Notes under the pieces: model-generated
Seen by the model: only the letters and a program-made list of their open reading frames with translations
The model's database searches: none
What the model was told of the DNA's origin: nothing
Assembly (NCBI GenBank): GCA_965206395.1
Contig: CBDBJK010000036.1
Coordinates: forward strand, 1 to 64,000
DNA from: CBDBJK01 sp965206395
Lineage (GTDB): Bacteria > Chloroflexota > Dehalococcoidia > Lucifugimonadales > CATOSD01
Reading direction: 5' to 3'
DNA: 64,000 nucleotides
In this document: piece after piece, positions 54,364-63,902 of the stretch
Numbering within the stretch: the first letter of the stretch is position 1
Layout: each line of letters begins with the position of its first letter
Made by a program: the position numbers and the translations under genes

Positions 54364-55612
54364 GTGGTTCAACGTTTTTGTATTGATGGGTAGAGTGACT
54401 TTAGCTTGATGCGCGCATCCTCGGTAGTGAAGCGCCAATCCACTCGTATCACATCCCGGTTGCGTTGATTCTGCCAAGCATTGACCTCGCCGCGCAGGAT
54501 GTCTTGATTGGCAATCCGTCGGTCCAGGCACTGTCGAGCCAGCACACCGATCTCTATCTCCGCCATATTCAACCAACTCCCGTGTTTGGGAGTGTAGTGT
54601 ATCTCCAGTCGCTCAGCTATACGCCTCGCCTCAGCAGGCTCGAATGCCTCGTATAGCGAGGACAGCTTGTGAGTGTTGAGATTGTCCATTACCAGCACGA
54701 TCCGGTCTCTGTCAGGGTAGTCCTCGTCGACCAGTTTCTTTATCACATGCGCCCAGTCCACCTTCGTGCGACGCTCTCTGACCTCGACTCGGCGCCATCC
54801 GTCCAACGGTGCAAACAGCATGAACAGGCTGCTCACTCCATTGCGCTCGTATTCGTAGTCGTATGCCGCCGATAAGCCGGGCGCTGCGGGACGCGGCACT
54901 CGCGTCTCCTTGACTTGCTGTTTGCTCGTCTCATCCATGCACACCAGAACCTCATTCCCATCGTACGGCCGTTGGTAGACCTCCAGTACGTCTTCCATCA
55001 CGTCTTCCATCGCGCACACAAACTCCGCGCTCTGACCGGGCGGGATGCACCAACTCTGCTTCAGCCACGGCTTCAGTTCGTTTTTTTTTAAGCGCCTGGC
55101 GAACCGTCTCGGTGCTAATGGTCCCGACTATCTCACACTCGACCAACTGGTCAGCCAACAGCTTCAGGGTCCAACTGGCACGCCCCTCCGGCGGTTCCCC
55201 GCAGGCCATCGCTATCAACCGTGCTTCACCTTCGCCGTCCAGTCTCTTTTGACGCCGACGCAGTTGCTTTTTGCGATTCAGCGCAGACTCGACCCCCTCC
55301 TCCACACAGCGCTTGCGTATTCGCTCGACCGTTGACTGTCCCACACCGAGCGCGCTGGTGATGTCCGCGTCCTTCATTCCCCCGTCCGAGCGTGACTCAT
55401 CGCTCATCAGCAGAATGCGCGCATGGGTCTGTTTGTACGCCGCAGCCCGACCGCGTGAGACCAAGGCGTTGAGTTCCTGTTGTTCGTCGGTAGTCAGTCT
55501 GATACGGTACTTCTTGGTAGACATCATGGTTCCTCCTCGGTTCAACGTTACGATTGAACCCCCAAGAGGAACAATGACTATCATGGTATTCATTTCAATG
55601 ATGTTGGACCAC
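54364..55612 (-). mobile_element. IS630-family element, tandem copy 1
   Basis: 1249 bp from TA-GTGGTTCAAC to its inverted end GGACCAC-TA. The second, almost identical copy follows directly, with one TA dinucleotide shared between them. Only scattered single-base differences are seen between the copies. Confidence 0.88.
54369..55527 (-). CDS. IS630-family transposase in two frames (tandem copy 1)
   Basis: Frame 1 starts at ATG 55527 after GAGGAGG and holds the helix-turn-helix (KDADITSALGVGQSTVERIR). At a run of nine A (minus strand; 55081-55089) the reading shifts: the joined product continues NELKPWLKQSWCIPPGQSAE into frame 2. Frame 2 has the DDE residues: VLVCMDETSKQQ, VLVMDNLNTHK and HGSWLNMAEIEIG. 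One A must be skipped (+1 or slippage) to join the halves, about 385 residues in all. IS630 elements with A-run frameshifting are known. Confidence 0.82.
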
Positions 55613-55614
55613 TA

Positions 55615-56863
55615 GTGGTTCAACGTTTTTGTATTGATGGGTAGAGTGACTTTAGCTTGATGCGCGCATCCTCGGTAGTGAAGCGCCAATCCACTCGTAT
55701 CACATCCCGGTTGCGTTGATTCTGCCAAGCATTGACCTCGCCGCGCAGGATGTCTTGATTGGCAATCCGTCGGTCCAGGCACTGTCGAGCCAGCACACCG
55801 ATCTCTATCTCCGCCATATTCAACCAACTCCCGTGTTTGGGAGTGTAGTGTATCTCCAGTCGCTCAGCTATACGCCTCGCCTCAGCAGGCTCGAATGCCT
55901 CGTATAGCGAGGACAGCTTGTGAGTGTTGAGATTGTCCATTACCAGCACGATCCGGTCTCTGTCAGGGTAGTCCTCGTCGACCAGTTTCTTTATCACATG
56001 CGCCCAGTCCACCTTCGTGCGACGCTCTCTGACCTCGACTCGGCGCCATCCGTCCAACGGTGCAAACAGCATGAACAGGCTGCTCACTCCATTGCGCTCG
56101 TATTCGTAGTCGTATGCCGCCGATAAGCCGGGCGCTGCGGGACGCGGCACTCGCGTCTCCTTGACTTGCTGTTTGCTCGTCTCATCCATGCACACCAGAA
56201 CCTCATTCCCATCGTACGGCCGTTGGTAGACCTCCAGTACGTCTTCCATCACGTCTTCCATCGCGCACACAAACTCCGCGCTCTGACCGGGCGGGATGTA
56301 CCAACCCTGCTTCAGCCACGGCTTCAGTTCGTTTTTTTTTAAGCGCCTGGCGAACCGTCTCGGTGCTAATGGTCCCGACTATCTCACACTCGACCAACTG
56401 GTCAGCCAACAGCTTCAGGGTCCAACTGGCACGCCCCTCCGGCGGTTCCCCGCAGGCCATCGCTATCAACCGTGCTTCACCTTCGCCGTCCAGTCTCTTT
56501 TGACGCCGACGCAGTTGCTTTTTGCGATTCAGCGCAGACTCGACCCCCTCCTCCACACAGCGCTTGCGTATTCGCTCGACCGTTGACTGTCCCACACCGA
56601 GCGCGCTGGTGATGTCCGCGTCCTTCATTCCCCCGTCCGAGCGTGACTCATCGCTCATCAGCAGAATGCGCGCATGGGTCTGTTTGTACGCCGCAGCCCG
56701 ACCGCGTGAGACCAAGGCGTTGAGTTCCTGTTGTTCGTCGGTAGTCAGTCTGATACGGTACTTCTTGGTAGACATCATGGTTCCTCCTCGGTTCAACGTT
56801 ACGATTGAACCCCCAAGAGGAACAATGACTATCATGGTATTCATTTCAATGATGTTGGATCAC
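55615..56863 (-). mobile_element. IS630-family element, tandem copy 2
   Basis: 1249 bp, head-to-tail with copy 1 and sharing the TA at 55613-55614. Its right-hand TA (56864-56865) is also the left target of IS5 copy 3. Confidence 0.88.
55620..56778 (-). CDS. IS630-family transposase in two frames (tandem copy 2)
   Basis: Same organisation as copy 1, including the A9 run (about 56332-56340) between the helix-turn-helix half and the DDE half. The only coding difference noticed is Gly for Glu in the stretch before VHPARS of the unshifted frame. Start ATG 56778 follows GAGGAGG. Confidence 0.82.
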
Positions 56864-56865
56864 TA

Positions 56866-57684
56866 GGTTGTGTTGACATTTGGTGCATAATGGATACATG
56901 TCAACGACTGAATTACGTAATGAACAATGGTCGAAAATCCTTGAATTTCTGCGCTCATGCCCAGACCTCTACGTTGGAGAGGAGGACGATTGCAGGCGCT
57001 ACGTCGAGGCCATCCTGTGGATGGCACGAAGTGGTGCTCCTTGGAGACTGCTGCCTGAGCACTACGGTCACTGGAACAGCGTATATAAGCGCTTCGCACG
57101 CTGGTGTGAAAAGGGTGTATGGGAACGAATGCATCAGCATTTTGTGCAAGACCCCGATATGGAGCATGTCATCATTGATAGCACTGTGATAGCACTGTGG
57201 TTCGCGCTCATCCCTGTGCTGCTGGAGCCTCCAAAAAAACGGTGGCCAATCGGCCCAAGCTCTTGGCCGGAGCCGAGGCGGGTTCAGTACCAAGATCCAC
57301 GTGAGCGTGGATGGATTGGGCAACCCGTTGCGCTTTGAGCTCACAGCAGGTCAACGTCACGACATCACCCAGGCACAGGCATTGATAGCTGATTTCGAAA
57401 CCGAGCATGTGATTGCTGATAAGGGATACGATTCGATGGATTTTCTCCAATGCATCCTGGGCAGGGGCGCGTTACCTGTGATTCCACCTCGGTCAAATCG
57501 AAAGACGCCACGAGAGTATGATGATTACCTTTACCGAGAGCGCCACCTTGTGGAGTGTTTCATCAACAAGATCAAGCACTACCGGCATATCTTCTCTCGC
57601 TTTGACAAGCTGTCATCGCGTTTCCTGGGATTCTTGAACTTCGTCGGTGCTCTCATATGGCTCAGATGAAATGTCAACACAACC
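56866..57684 (+). mobile_element. IS5-family (IS427-like) element, copy 3
   Basis: 819 bp, same ends as copies 1 and 2, with CTAG contexts at both sides. It abuts IS630 copy 2, sharing its TA. It has two units of the 11-bp repeat. Confidence 0.9.
56898..57669 (+). pseudogene. IS5-family transposase, copy 3 (11-bp duplication)
   Basis: GATAGCACTGT occurs twice (57177-57198), so after the first catalytic Asp the frame moves to an off-frame peptide (VIALWFALIPVLLEPPKKRW) and the DDE core is lost. The C-terminal half remains complete in its own frame (57301-57669), ending ALIWLR. Confidence 0.85.
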
Positions 57685-57686
57685 TA

Positions 57687-58549
57687 GACTGTCGCCCGAC
57701 GTTCCGGACGTAGTCGACGGTCGTCGTGAAAGCCATACGGCGATGGTAATGTCGTGGCTCGACCCTAGTGTCCTGCCTGGAAACTTCCTAGGCATCGGGG
57801 CGTGGGACCTGGTGTATCCAAAAGAGGGCGTGGACCTGCGCGGCATGATGATCCACTTCTCCATACTTCCGGTCGACGTGTGGGATGTGTCGCTTGAACT
57901 TATCGACGTGAACGGCAACTCGCGAGGGTGGTTCATCTTCGGCCCGGCGCCCTTCTGGGCCAACGCCTGGATCGACCCGTCCATATCAGCTGCTCAGCCC
58001 CCGTTCACAAACTCCTTCGAAGTCGGTCCCTTCGACATCACCAAGGTCGTAGCAATCCGATTGGACGAGTCGTGGATGGGCGACACCCTTTCGACAGACA
58101 TTGACCCCACGACAGGACAGTTCAATCCCTGGAACGCCTGGGACCATCTGCGCGTCGAGCCTATTCCTCGTCCGATTTGTGATATATCCCTGGAGATCGT
58201 TCCTCGGACGGATGGAGGGTCCAACTGGAACTTCGTCCTTTGGGACCCGTGGCAAGATGTCTGGTGGGAGACTTGGATCGTCATTCACGATTTTGGAATT
58301 TTCCCTCTATGGCAATTGCCGATTCCCCCTATTCCAGAGGAGAGGCCGTTCGAGATCAGCATCCCGATACCCCCCTTGCCGCCATTCGGACGTGTCGCAA
58401 TCCTGACCGCCCTGTCCACTCCTGACATGGGACTTGGTTGTGGCGACATTGCGATCTTCGATACTGGTAGCCCAAGAGCAGGTGGCTCGCTTTCGGCGGG
58501 AGAGATACAGGAGTCTCTGTCCGCAATCAAGCCGAGCATGGGCCAGTAA
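57687..58549 (+). pseudogene. Secreted protein of unknown function, 3' part of a gene split by three ISs
   Basis: About 286 residues beginning LSPDVPDVVDGRRESHTAMV at the IS5 border and reading to a natural stop. The sequence is rich in beta-strand and Trp/Pro/Asp (GIGAWDLVYPKEGVDLRG, WFIFGPAPFWANAWIDP, FEISIPIPPLPPFGRVAI). It looks like a beta-sandwich of an extracellular protein, but no family is recognised. Joined to 54085-54363 it would give about 380 residues. A terminator follows at 58578. Confidence 0.6.
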
Positions 58550-58577
58550 CTCTCTGAGTCCGGCGAACCCGTAGCAA

Positions 58578-58607
58578 GGAAGGCCCTGGCTCAGGTCAGG
58601 GCCTTCC
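58578..58607 (+). terminator. Terminator hairpin
   Basis: Perfect 11-bp stem GGAAGGCCCTG/CAGGGCCTTCC, 8-base loop, followed by TCTTG, 29 bases after the stop of the split secreted-protein gene. Confidence 0.7.
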
Positions 58608-58736
58608 TCTTGCCTTGGAGACCGCAAAGGGTATATCCTAACCGCGGCCTTGAGGCGCTGGCATCCCATCTCAATCGCGTCTCAAACGCTTGCCAGATAT
58701 TGGAATTTTATTTTAAGGAAGGAGGTCCAGTCCGAT

Positions 58737-59879
58737 ATGGCAGATTTGTCCAGGACATGCGCTATCGTCGGGGTAGATGAGTCCGACGAGATAGGCAGGG
58801 TAGAGAACAAGTCGAATCTTCAGCATCACGCAGAGGCGGGCTACAATGCGCTCGCGGACGCGGGGCTGTCGGTCAAAGACGTCGATGGCGTGTTTGCGGC
58901 GGGTTCCTCGACCCTCACCACCGCGGAATACATGGGCATCAAGCCCAGGTATACGGATAGCACTTCAGTAGGCGGGTCGTCTTTTATAATTCACATCGGT
59001 CACGCCGTTGCCGCCATCAACGCAGGCTACTGTGAGGTGGCCCTGATAACACACGGAGAGGCTGGTCGCAGCGCACGCAGCCGTGCCGGAGGAAATGCTG
59101 CCGAGCCAGGCTCGCAGTTCGAGAGTCCATATGGCTTCATCGGCGCGCCCATCAACTACGCGTTGGCCGCCCGTCGCTACATGCATGAGTATGGCGAAGA
59201 CCGCACTCGGCAGGCCATGGCGGAGATAGCCGTCGCCACTCGCAAGTGGGCCGCGAAAAACCCCAAGGCTTACATGAAAGATGAAATGACATTCGATGAC
59301 TATCATAACTCTCGCTGGATAGCCTGGCCCTTCCATCTATTTGACTGCTGTCTGGTTACGGACGCAGGAGGCGCGGCAGTAGTTACGACCGCGGAACGAG
59401 CGCGCTCCCTGGCGAAGAAGCCTGTGTGGATTTTGGGGGCTTCCGAAGGCCACACACATAACTTGATCAGCCAGATGCCTGATCTGACGCAGACAAATGC
59501 CACGAATTCTGGCCCTGCCGCCTTGAAGATGGCAGGCGTTACTCACAGTGACATAGACCTGGCGATGATTTATGACTCCTTTACCTATACCGTGTTGATA
59601 ACCCTGGAGAGCCTTGGGTTCTGCAAGCCCGGAGAAGGTGCCGACTTCGTGGCCAACCAGCGCACCGCGCCCGGCGGAGACTTCGCGATGAACACCTCTG
59701 GAGGCGGCCTGTCCTACACCCATTCGGGCATGTATGGCATGTTCCTGATTCTGGAGGCAGTCAGGCAGCTTCGAGGCGAAGCTGGCGAACGCCAGATTAA
59801 CGACCCAAAGATCGCCCTTATGAACGGCACAGGCGGTTCGCTGTCCTCCACCGGAACCGTAATCCTGGCTGCTGATTAA
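58737..59879 (+). CDS. Thiolase-like (SCP2-type) lipid-transfer/acetyl-CoA acetyltransferase family protein
   Basis: 380 residues from ATG 58737, with GGAGGTCC nine bases upstream. Fold markers are VGVDESDEIGR, ADAGLSVKDVDGVF, SVGGSSFIIHIGHAVAAINA and, late, FAMNTSGGGLSYTHSGMYGM and NGTGGSLSSTGTVIL. The Cys normally acting as nucleophile in degradative thiolases is replaced here by Ser/Gly in SVGGSSF, as in SCP2-type thiolase-like proteins. It is followed by a DUF35 protein; such pairs act together in fatty-acid, steroid side-chain or isoprenoid metabolism, for example as retro-aldolases. Substrate is unknown. Confidence 0.82.
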   Translation: MADLSRTCAIVGVDESDEIGRVENKSNLQHHAEAGYNALADAGLSVKDVDGVFAAGSSTLTTAEYMGIKPRYTDSTSVGGSSFIIHIGHAVAAINAGYCEVALITHGEAGRSARSRAGGNAAEPGSQFESPYGFIGAPINYALAARRYMHEYGEDRTRQAMAEIAVATRKWAAKNPKAYMKDEMTFDDYHNSRWIAWPFHLFDCCLVTDAGGAAVVTTAERARSLAKKPVWILGASEGHTHNLISQMPDLTQTNATNSGPAALKMAGVTHSDIDLAMIYDSFTYTVLITLESLGFCKPGEGADFVANQRTAPGGDFAMNTSGGGLSYTHSGMYGMFLILEAVRQLRGEAGERQINDPKIALMNGTGGSLSSTGTVILAAD

Positions 59880-59926
59880 GAGAGCCTAACAGAACCTAGA
59901 AATACCATCAGGTTTAGGAGAACAAA

Positions 59927-60343
59927 ATGACCCAACAGTACAACAAGCCGATTCCTGTTCCGCAGGGAGAGTCAGACGAGTATTGGAATAAAGCCAAAGA
60001 GGGCGAGCTATGGCTGAGGAACTGCAATAGCTGCGGAAATGCTTACTTCTATCCCAGGGACATATCCCCCTGCTGCTTCTCCAAAGACACTTCGTGGATC
60101 AAGGCAAGCGGTAAGGCCAGCCTGCACACCTATGCCATCGTCCATCGAGCGCCCCACCCCGGATTCGCTCAGGACGCGCCGTACGTAGTGGCAATCGTTG
60201 ACCTTGAGGAAGGCCCACGTATGCCGACCAACATCGTCATCGACGACCCGACGCCGGAAAATCTGCAAATAGGGATGGCCCTCGAAGTAACCTTCGAAGA
60301 CATAAGCGAAAAGATCGCCCTGCCCAAATTCAAACCCGCGTAG
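59927..60343 (+). CDS. DUF35 OB-fold/zinc-ribbon protein (thiolase partner)
   Basis: 138 residues. A rubredoxin-like zinc ribbon (LRNCNSCGNAYFYPRDISPC, with CF after it) is followed by an OB-fold (LHTYAIVHRAPHPGFAQDAP, YVVAIVDLEEGPRMPTNIV). DUF35 proteins bind acyl-CoA and form complexes with the thiolase-like protein encoded just before, 47 bases upstream. The ribosome site GGAG lies before ATG 59927. Confidence 0.88.
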   Translation: MTQQYNKPIPVPQGESDEYWNKAKEGELWLRNCNSCGNAYFYPRDISPCCFSKDTSWIKASGKASLHTYAIVHRAPHPGFAQDAPYVVAIVDLEEGPRMPTNIVIDDPTPENLQIGMALEVTFEDISEKIALPKFKPA

Positions 60344-60365
60344 CCAAAAGATCTGGATCGTGCAT

Positions 60366-60397
60366 CCTCCCCTCCAGCATAAGTAGCGGAGGGGAGG
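60366..60397 (+). terminator. Terminator of the thiolase-DUF35 operon
   Basis: Perfect 10-bp stem CCTCCCCTCC/GGAGGGGAGG with a 12-base loop, 22 bases after the DUF35 stop. No long T-run follows. Confidence 0.5.
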
Positions 60398-60426
60398 AAT
60401 GGCGAAAAGAAGAGAAGCCGCCCCTT

Positions 60427-60462
60427 GGCAATATGGCTGACCTCCAGGTCAGCCATATTGCC
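60427..60462. repeat. 17-bp perfect palindrome with 2-base loop
   Basis: GGCAATATGGCTGACCT, then CC, then its exact complement. It lies 65 bases after the DUF35 terminator and 87 before the exporter ATPase. It could be a bidirectional transcription stop, a protein-binding dyad, or a mobile palindromic unit. Confidence 0.6.
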
Positions 60463-61056
60463 GAGATGATCTCGTTCCTATAGCTGTTGACGGGCCGAAT
60501 AGTTACCGGCACAATCGAACTCAGATAACGAACGAACTCAGGTGACGAATGAGAAACGAGATCGACAGCCAAATGATGAACTCGCCGGGGAGTCCGGCCC
60601 TGGAAGTGCGGGATCTGGTCAAGACGTTCGGCGACCGACGAGTCGTGAACGGCGTTTCCTTCGAGCTTCAACGCGGCGAGATCTTCGGATTCTTGGGACC
60701 GAACGGCTCCGGTAAGACGACGACTATGCGGATGGCGCTCGATCTCATCCGGCCGGACTCGGGCTCGGTTGCACTCCTGGGCGGCATGCCAACCCGGAGA
60801 GCGCTTAGTCGAGTCGGGTACCTGCCCGAGGAGCGCGGGCTGTTCAAGCGCGCTCGGGTGCTAGACGTGCTCCGCTACCTGGGCCGGCTCAAAGGCCTGG
60901 AGGCCAACGCTGCGGAGAGACGAGCCGAGGAGATGCTGGAGCGGGTCGGCCTTGCAGATAGCGCGGGCGCGAAGGTCCAGGGCCTATCGCGTGGAATGAC
61001 ACAGCTCATCCAGTTCTCGGGCGCCCTGCTCCACCGTCCCGACCTGATAATTCTAG

Positions 61057-62253
61057 GGATGCTCTGAACAATCGGCTTCAGGCTGGGCCGAGTTGACCGG
61101 AGTGGTTTTGGGGGCGTTAAATTGCCTCATGGCACCGTGGTGAGGGTTATTGTCGGCCTACAACCGGCCCTGACAGGGCCTTTCGCCGCCCTTAGCCCTG
61201 ATTTTGGGCGCACTTATACAAGGTCTCACGCCGCCAGGTACTGTTCGGCCCTCATCAAGTTGGCAAACCCCAGCAGCGTCATCAGCCGCTGCGTGTTCTT
61301 GGACAGCCCCCTGTAGCGGACCTTGGCGTAGCCGAAGTGCCGCTTGATGTACAGGAACGGATGCTCCACCTTAGCTCTGACCGACGCTTTGCGCCTCTCC
61401 GACACCGCCTCAGGGCTCCCAGGCTCCAGCTTCCGACGCTGGCCGGGCCTCATCGCCACCTGCCACTCCACGTCCAAGCCCCGGTTCCCCGGCCTCTTGT
61501 CAACTCCCTGATACCCAGCATCTCCCCACACCTGAGACTCCCCACCGTGCAGCAACCGGGGCAACTCAGTCAGGTCATGCACGTTCGCAGATGTCGTGGT
61601 CATGCTGTGCACCACTCCCGTCTGCGAGTCCACACCGATGTGCACCTTCATCCCGAAGTGCCACTCGTTACCCTTCTTCGTCTGGTGCATCTCTGGGTCG
61701 CGCTCTTTAGCCCGATTCTTCGTCGATGAGGGCGCCGCTATGATGCTCGCGTCCACTATCGTCCCCTCCTGAAGACGGAGACCCTTGGACTCCAGATAGC
61801 GGTTGATCTCCTCGAACAGACCCGCGCCCAACTCATGCTCTTCCAGCAGGTGGCGGAAGTTCAGAATCGTCGTCTCGTCCGGCAGCGGCCCAGGCAGTCT
61901 CAGCCCTACGAACCGCCTCACCGATTCGACCTCATAGAGCATGTCCTCCATCCCAGGGTCGCTCAGGTTGTAAAACAACTGCACGCAGTGTATCCGTAGC
62001 ATCACCGATAACTCGTAGGGCCGCCGACCACGACCGGCCTTGGGATAGAACGGTCGAATGCGCTCTTCCAACTCTTCCCAAGGGATCAGTCCATCCATGC
62101 GCTCAAGGAACTTCTCCCGGCGAGTCTTTCGCTTCTTGCTCTCGTAGTCCAAGTCCGCAAACGTCGGCTGGTTCATTGCCTCTCCTCCCCCGTCTTCAGG
62201 CCTTGGCCCTATTTTACTATCCCACAAGCCATCGGGACTTATTCAGAGCATCC
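61057..62253 (-). mobile_element. IS5-family element, copy B, with CTAG target duplication
   Basis: 1197 bp with ends GGATGCTCTGAACAA and TTATTCAGAGCATCC, flanked by CTAG at 61053-61056 and 62254-62257. This is a perfect YTAR-type duplication, so the insertion is recent. Confidence 0.93.
61226..62176 (-). CDS. IS5-family transposase (copy B)
   Basis: 316 residues from ATG 62176 (MNQPTFADLDYESKKRKT). DDE residues are in GTIVDASIIAAPSSTKN, SQVWGDAGYQGVDKR and KASVRAKVEHPFLYIKRHFG. It appears intact and is close to copy A at 52970. Confidence 0.94.
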   Translation of the reverse strand: MNQPTFADLDYESKKRKTRREKFLERMDGLIPWEELEERIRPFYPKAGRGRRPYELSVMLRIHCVQLFYNLSDPGMEDMLYEVESVRRFVGLRLPGPLPDETTILNFRHLLEEHELGAGLFEEINRYLESKGLRLQEGTIVDASIIAAPSSTKNRAKERDPEMHQTKKGNEWHFGMKVHIGVDSQTGVVHSMTTTSANVHDLTELPRLLHGGESQVWGDAGYQGVDKRPGNRGLDVEWQVAMRPGQRRKLEPGSPEAVSERRKASVRAKVEHPFLYIKRHFGYAKVRYRGLSKNTQRLMTLLGFANLMRAEQYLAA

Positions 62254-62674
62254 CTAGATGAGCCGTTCTCGGGGTTGGATCCACTGAACGTCGTGCTGAT
62301 GAAGGAGATAATCCGCGAGGAGCAGGCCCGTGGTGCCACCATCATCTTCAGCACTCACATCATGTCTGACGTCGAAGAGCTATGCGAGCGCGTGTTGCTC
62401 ATCGATGCCGTGACGACGTTGCTCTACGGGTCGCTCATGGAGCTGAAACGATCCCGCGGGACCCGCACTGTCAAGATCGCCGCCGACCGCCGGCCCGAGC
62501 CAGTGGCCGGGGTGATGGAGCCAGTCGCGGTCAACGGACACTTCGAATACAAGCTGGAGTCCAGCAGGGAGCCTCAGGCGATCCTTCGCTCGTTCCTCGA
62601 CGCCCAGATTTCGCTGGAGCGATTCGAGGTGGCGCTGCCCACTCTGAACGAGATATTCATCGAGGAGGTGCGCG

Positions 62675-63901
62675 ATGCGCGAAGCCGTGGGTGAAGCCCG
62701 AATTGTCTTCTCGGAGGAGCTGCGACGCTACATAAGGCGCCCGATCTGGCTAATCATCACCGGGCTAGTACCGGCTATACTCTTAGTCCTCCTGATAGTC
62801 GTGCCGATCATCCGGTCGCTTACAGACAACGATGGCGAGCCGCAGCCGAAGCTGATCGGCTACCTGGACCTGTCCAGAGAGCTTTCAGAGGTAGACTTCC
62901 CGAACCTCACCCGGTTCGACACCCGCGAGGGCGGGATCAACGCCATCGTGGCCGGCGACATCGAGGATCTCTTCATCGTACCAGCAGACTTCCTCGTGGC
63001 CGGCGACGTCGAGTGGCTCTCGCAAAGGTCTGGAATATTCGCCGGCGGGGGCAACCGCAACTGGTTTGCCACCTTTCTGACCGTGTCGCTGATCGCAGAC
63101 AGACTCGACCCGAGCCTGCTGGACCGCGTGATCTTGGGAGCCGATTACGTCCGAGTCCACGTCGGCGAAGACGGCTCCGTCTCTCCGGACGACGACAATG
63201 GGTTCAACCAGTTCGTGGTCCCCTTCATCTTCACCGTCCTGCTAATGATGTCCATCTTCATGGGCGCCGGCACACTCCTTCAGAGCGTCTCCGAGGAAAA
63301 GGAGAACCGGATGGTCGACGTCTTGCTGACCTCGGTCTCCCCTCTCGCCTTGATGGCGGGGAAGATTCTAGCGCTGGGGACGACCTCGCTGATTCAGATG
63401 ATCGTGTGGATTGCCTCGATCGCCATCATCGGACCGCAGATCGTCGACCAGATCCCGAACGCCGCGGACCTCGATATCGAGCCTCTGACCCTCGTGTACG
63501 TCTCTCTGTTCTTCATCGCCGGATACTTCCTATTCTCGACGATCCTCGCCGGGATCGGATCGGCCACAACCTCGGAGAAGGAAGCAAGTCCTATCTCCGC
63601 TATAGTCATCGTTCCTGCGGCCATTCCCGTCTGGCTGTCGAGCGCGATCCTCAGCGCGCCTGACGGCGGACTCGCCAGGGTTCTCTCCTTTATCCCGATC
63701 ACGGCGCCCACGACGATGATGCAGCGAATAGGATCTGTGGACGTGTCGAACGCCGAGGTGCTCGCAAGCTTGGCGGTAACGGCGCTGGCCGGGGTCGTGA
63801 TGCTCTTCGTCTCAGCCCGAATCTTCCGGGCTGGCTTGCTGCTGTACGGCCAGCGGATGACTCTCGGCGCCGTGTGGCGGGCGGTGAGGCAGGCGGGTTA
63901 G
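62675..63901 (+). CDS. ABC-2 type exporter permease (NatB-like)
   Basis: 408 residues. One membrane span near residue 25 (PIWLIITGLVPAILLVLLIV), then a ~150-residue extracytoplasmic domain, then about five spans from residue 180 on. Family markers are LLQSVSEEKENRMVDVLLTS VSP and MAGKILALGTTSLIQ. It should form a drug, lipid or ion exporter with the ATPase encoded just upstream. Its ATG lies inside the ATPase gene, so its own translation may persist weakly despite the IS5 insertion. Confidence 0.9.
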   Translation: MREAVGEARIVFSEELRRYIRRPIWLIITGLVPAILLVLLIVVPIIRSLTDNDGEPQPKLIGYLDLSRELSEVDFPNLTRFDTREGGINAIVAGDIEDLFIVPADFLVAGDVEWLSQRSGIFAGGGNRNWFATFLTVSLIADRLDPSLLDRVILGADYVRVHVGEDGSVSPDDDNGFNQFVVPFIFTVLLMMSIFMGAGTLLQSVSEEKENRMVDVLLTSVSPLALMAGKILALGTTSLIQMIVWIASIAIIGPQIVDQIPNAADLDIEPLTLVYVSLFFIAGYFLFSTILAGIGSATTSEKEASPISAIVIVPAAIPVWLSSAILSAPDGGLARVLSFIPITAPTTMMQRIGSVDVSNAEVLASLAVTALAGVVMLFVSARIFRAGLLLYGQRMTLGAVWRAVRQAG

Positions 63902-63902
63902 C

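Larger units (their letters stand above)
60549..62694 (+). pseudogene. ABC-2 exporter ATPase (NatA-like), split by an IS5 insertion
   Basis: The 5' part (60549-61056) has Walker A GPNGSGKTTT near residue 52 and the signature LSRGMTQ. The 3' part (62258-62694) begins with Walker B ILDEPFSGLDPLNVV and includes STHIMSDVEELCERVLLID. The IS5 element splits the Leu-Asp codons of the Walker B strand. Removing it with one CTAG copy restores a 314-residue frame exactly. It is coupled to the permease gene, whose start overlaps its end by 20 bases. Without excision no functional ATPase is made. Confidence 0.9.

Noticed and set aside
62176..62256. Start of the frame that precedes the 3' half of the exporter ATPase as an independent gene
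   Set aside because: These codons are antisense to the IS5 transposase start; the real gene begins at 60549.
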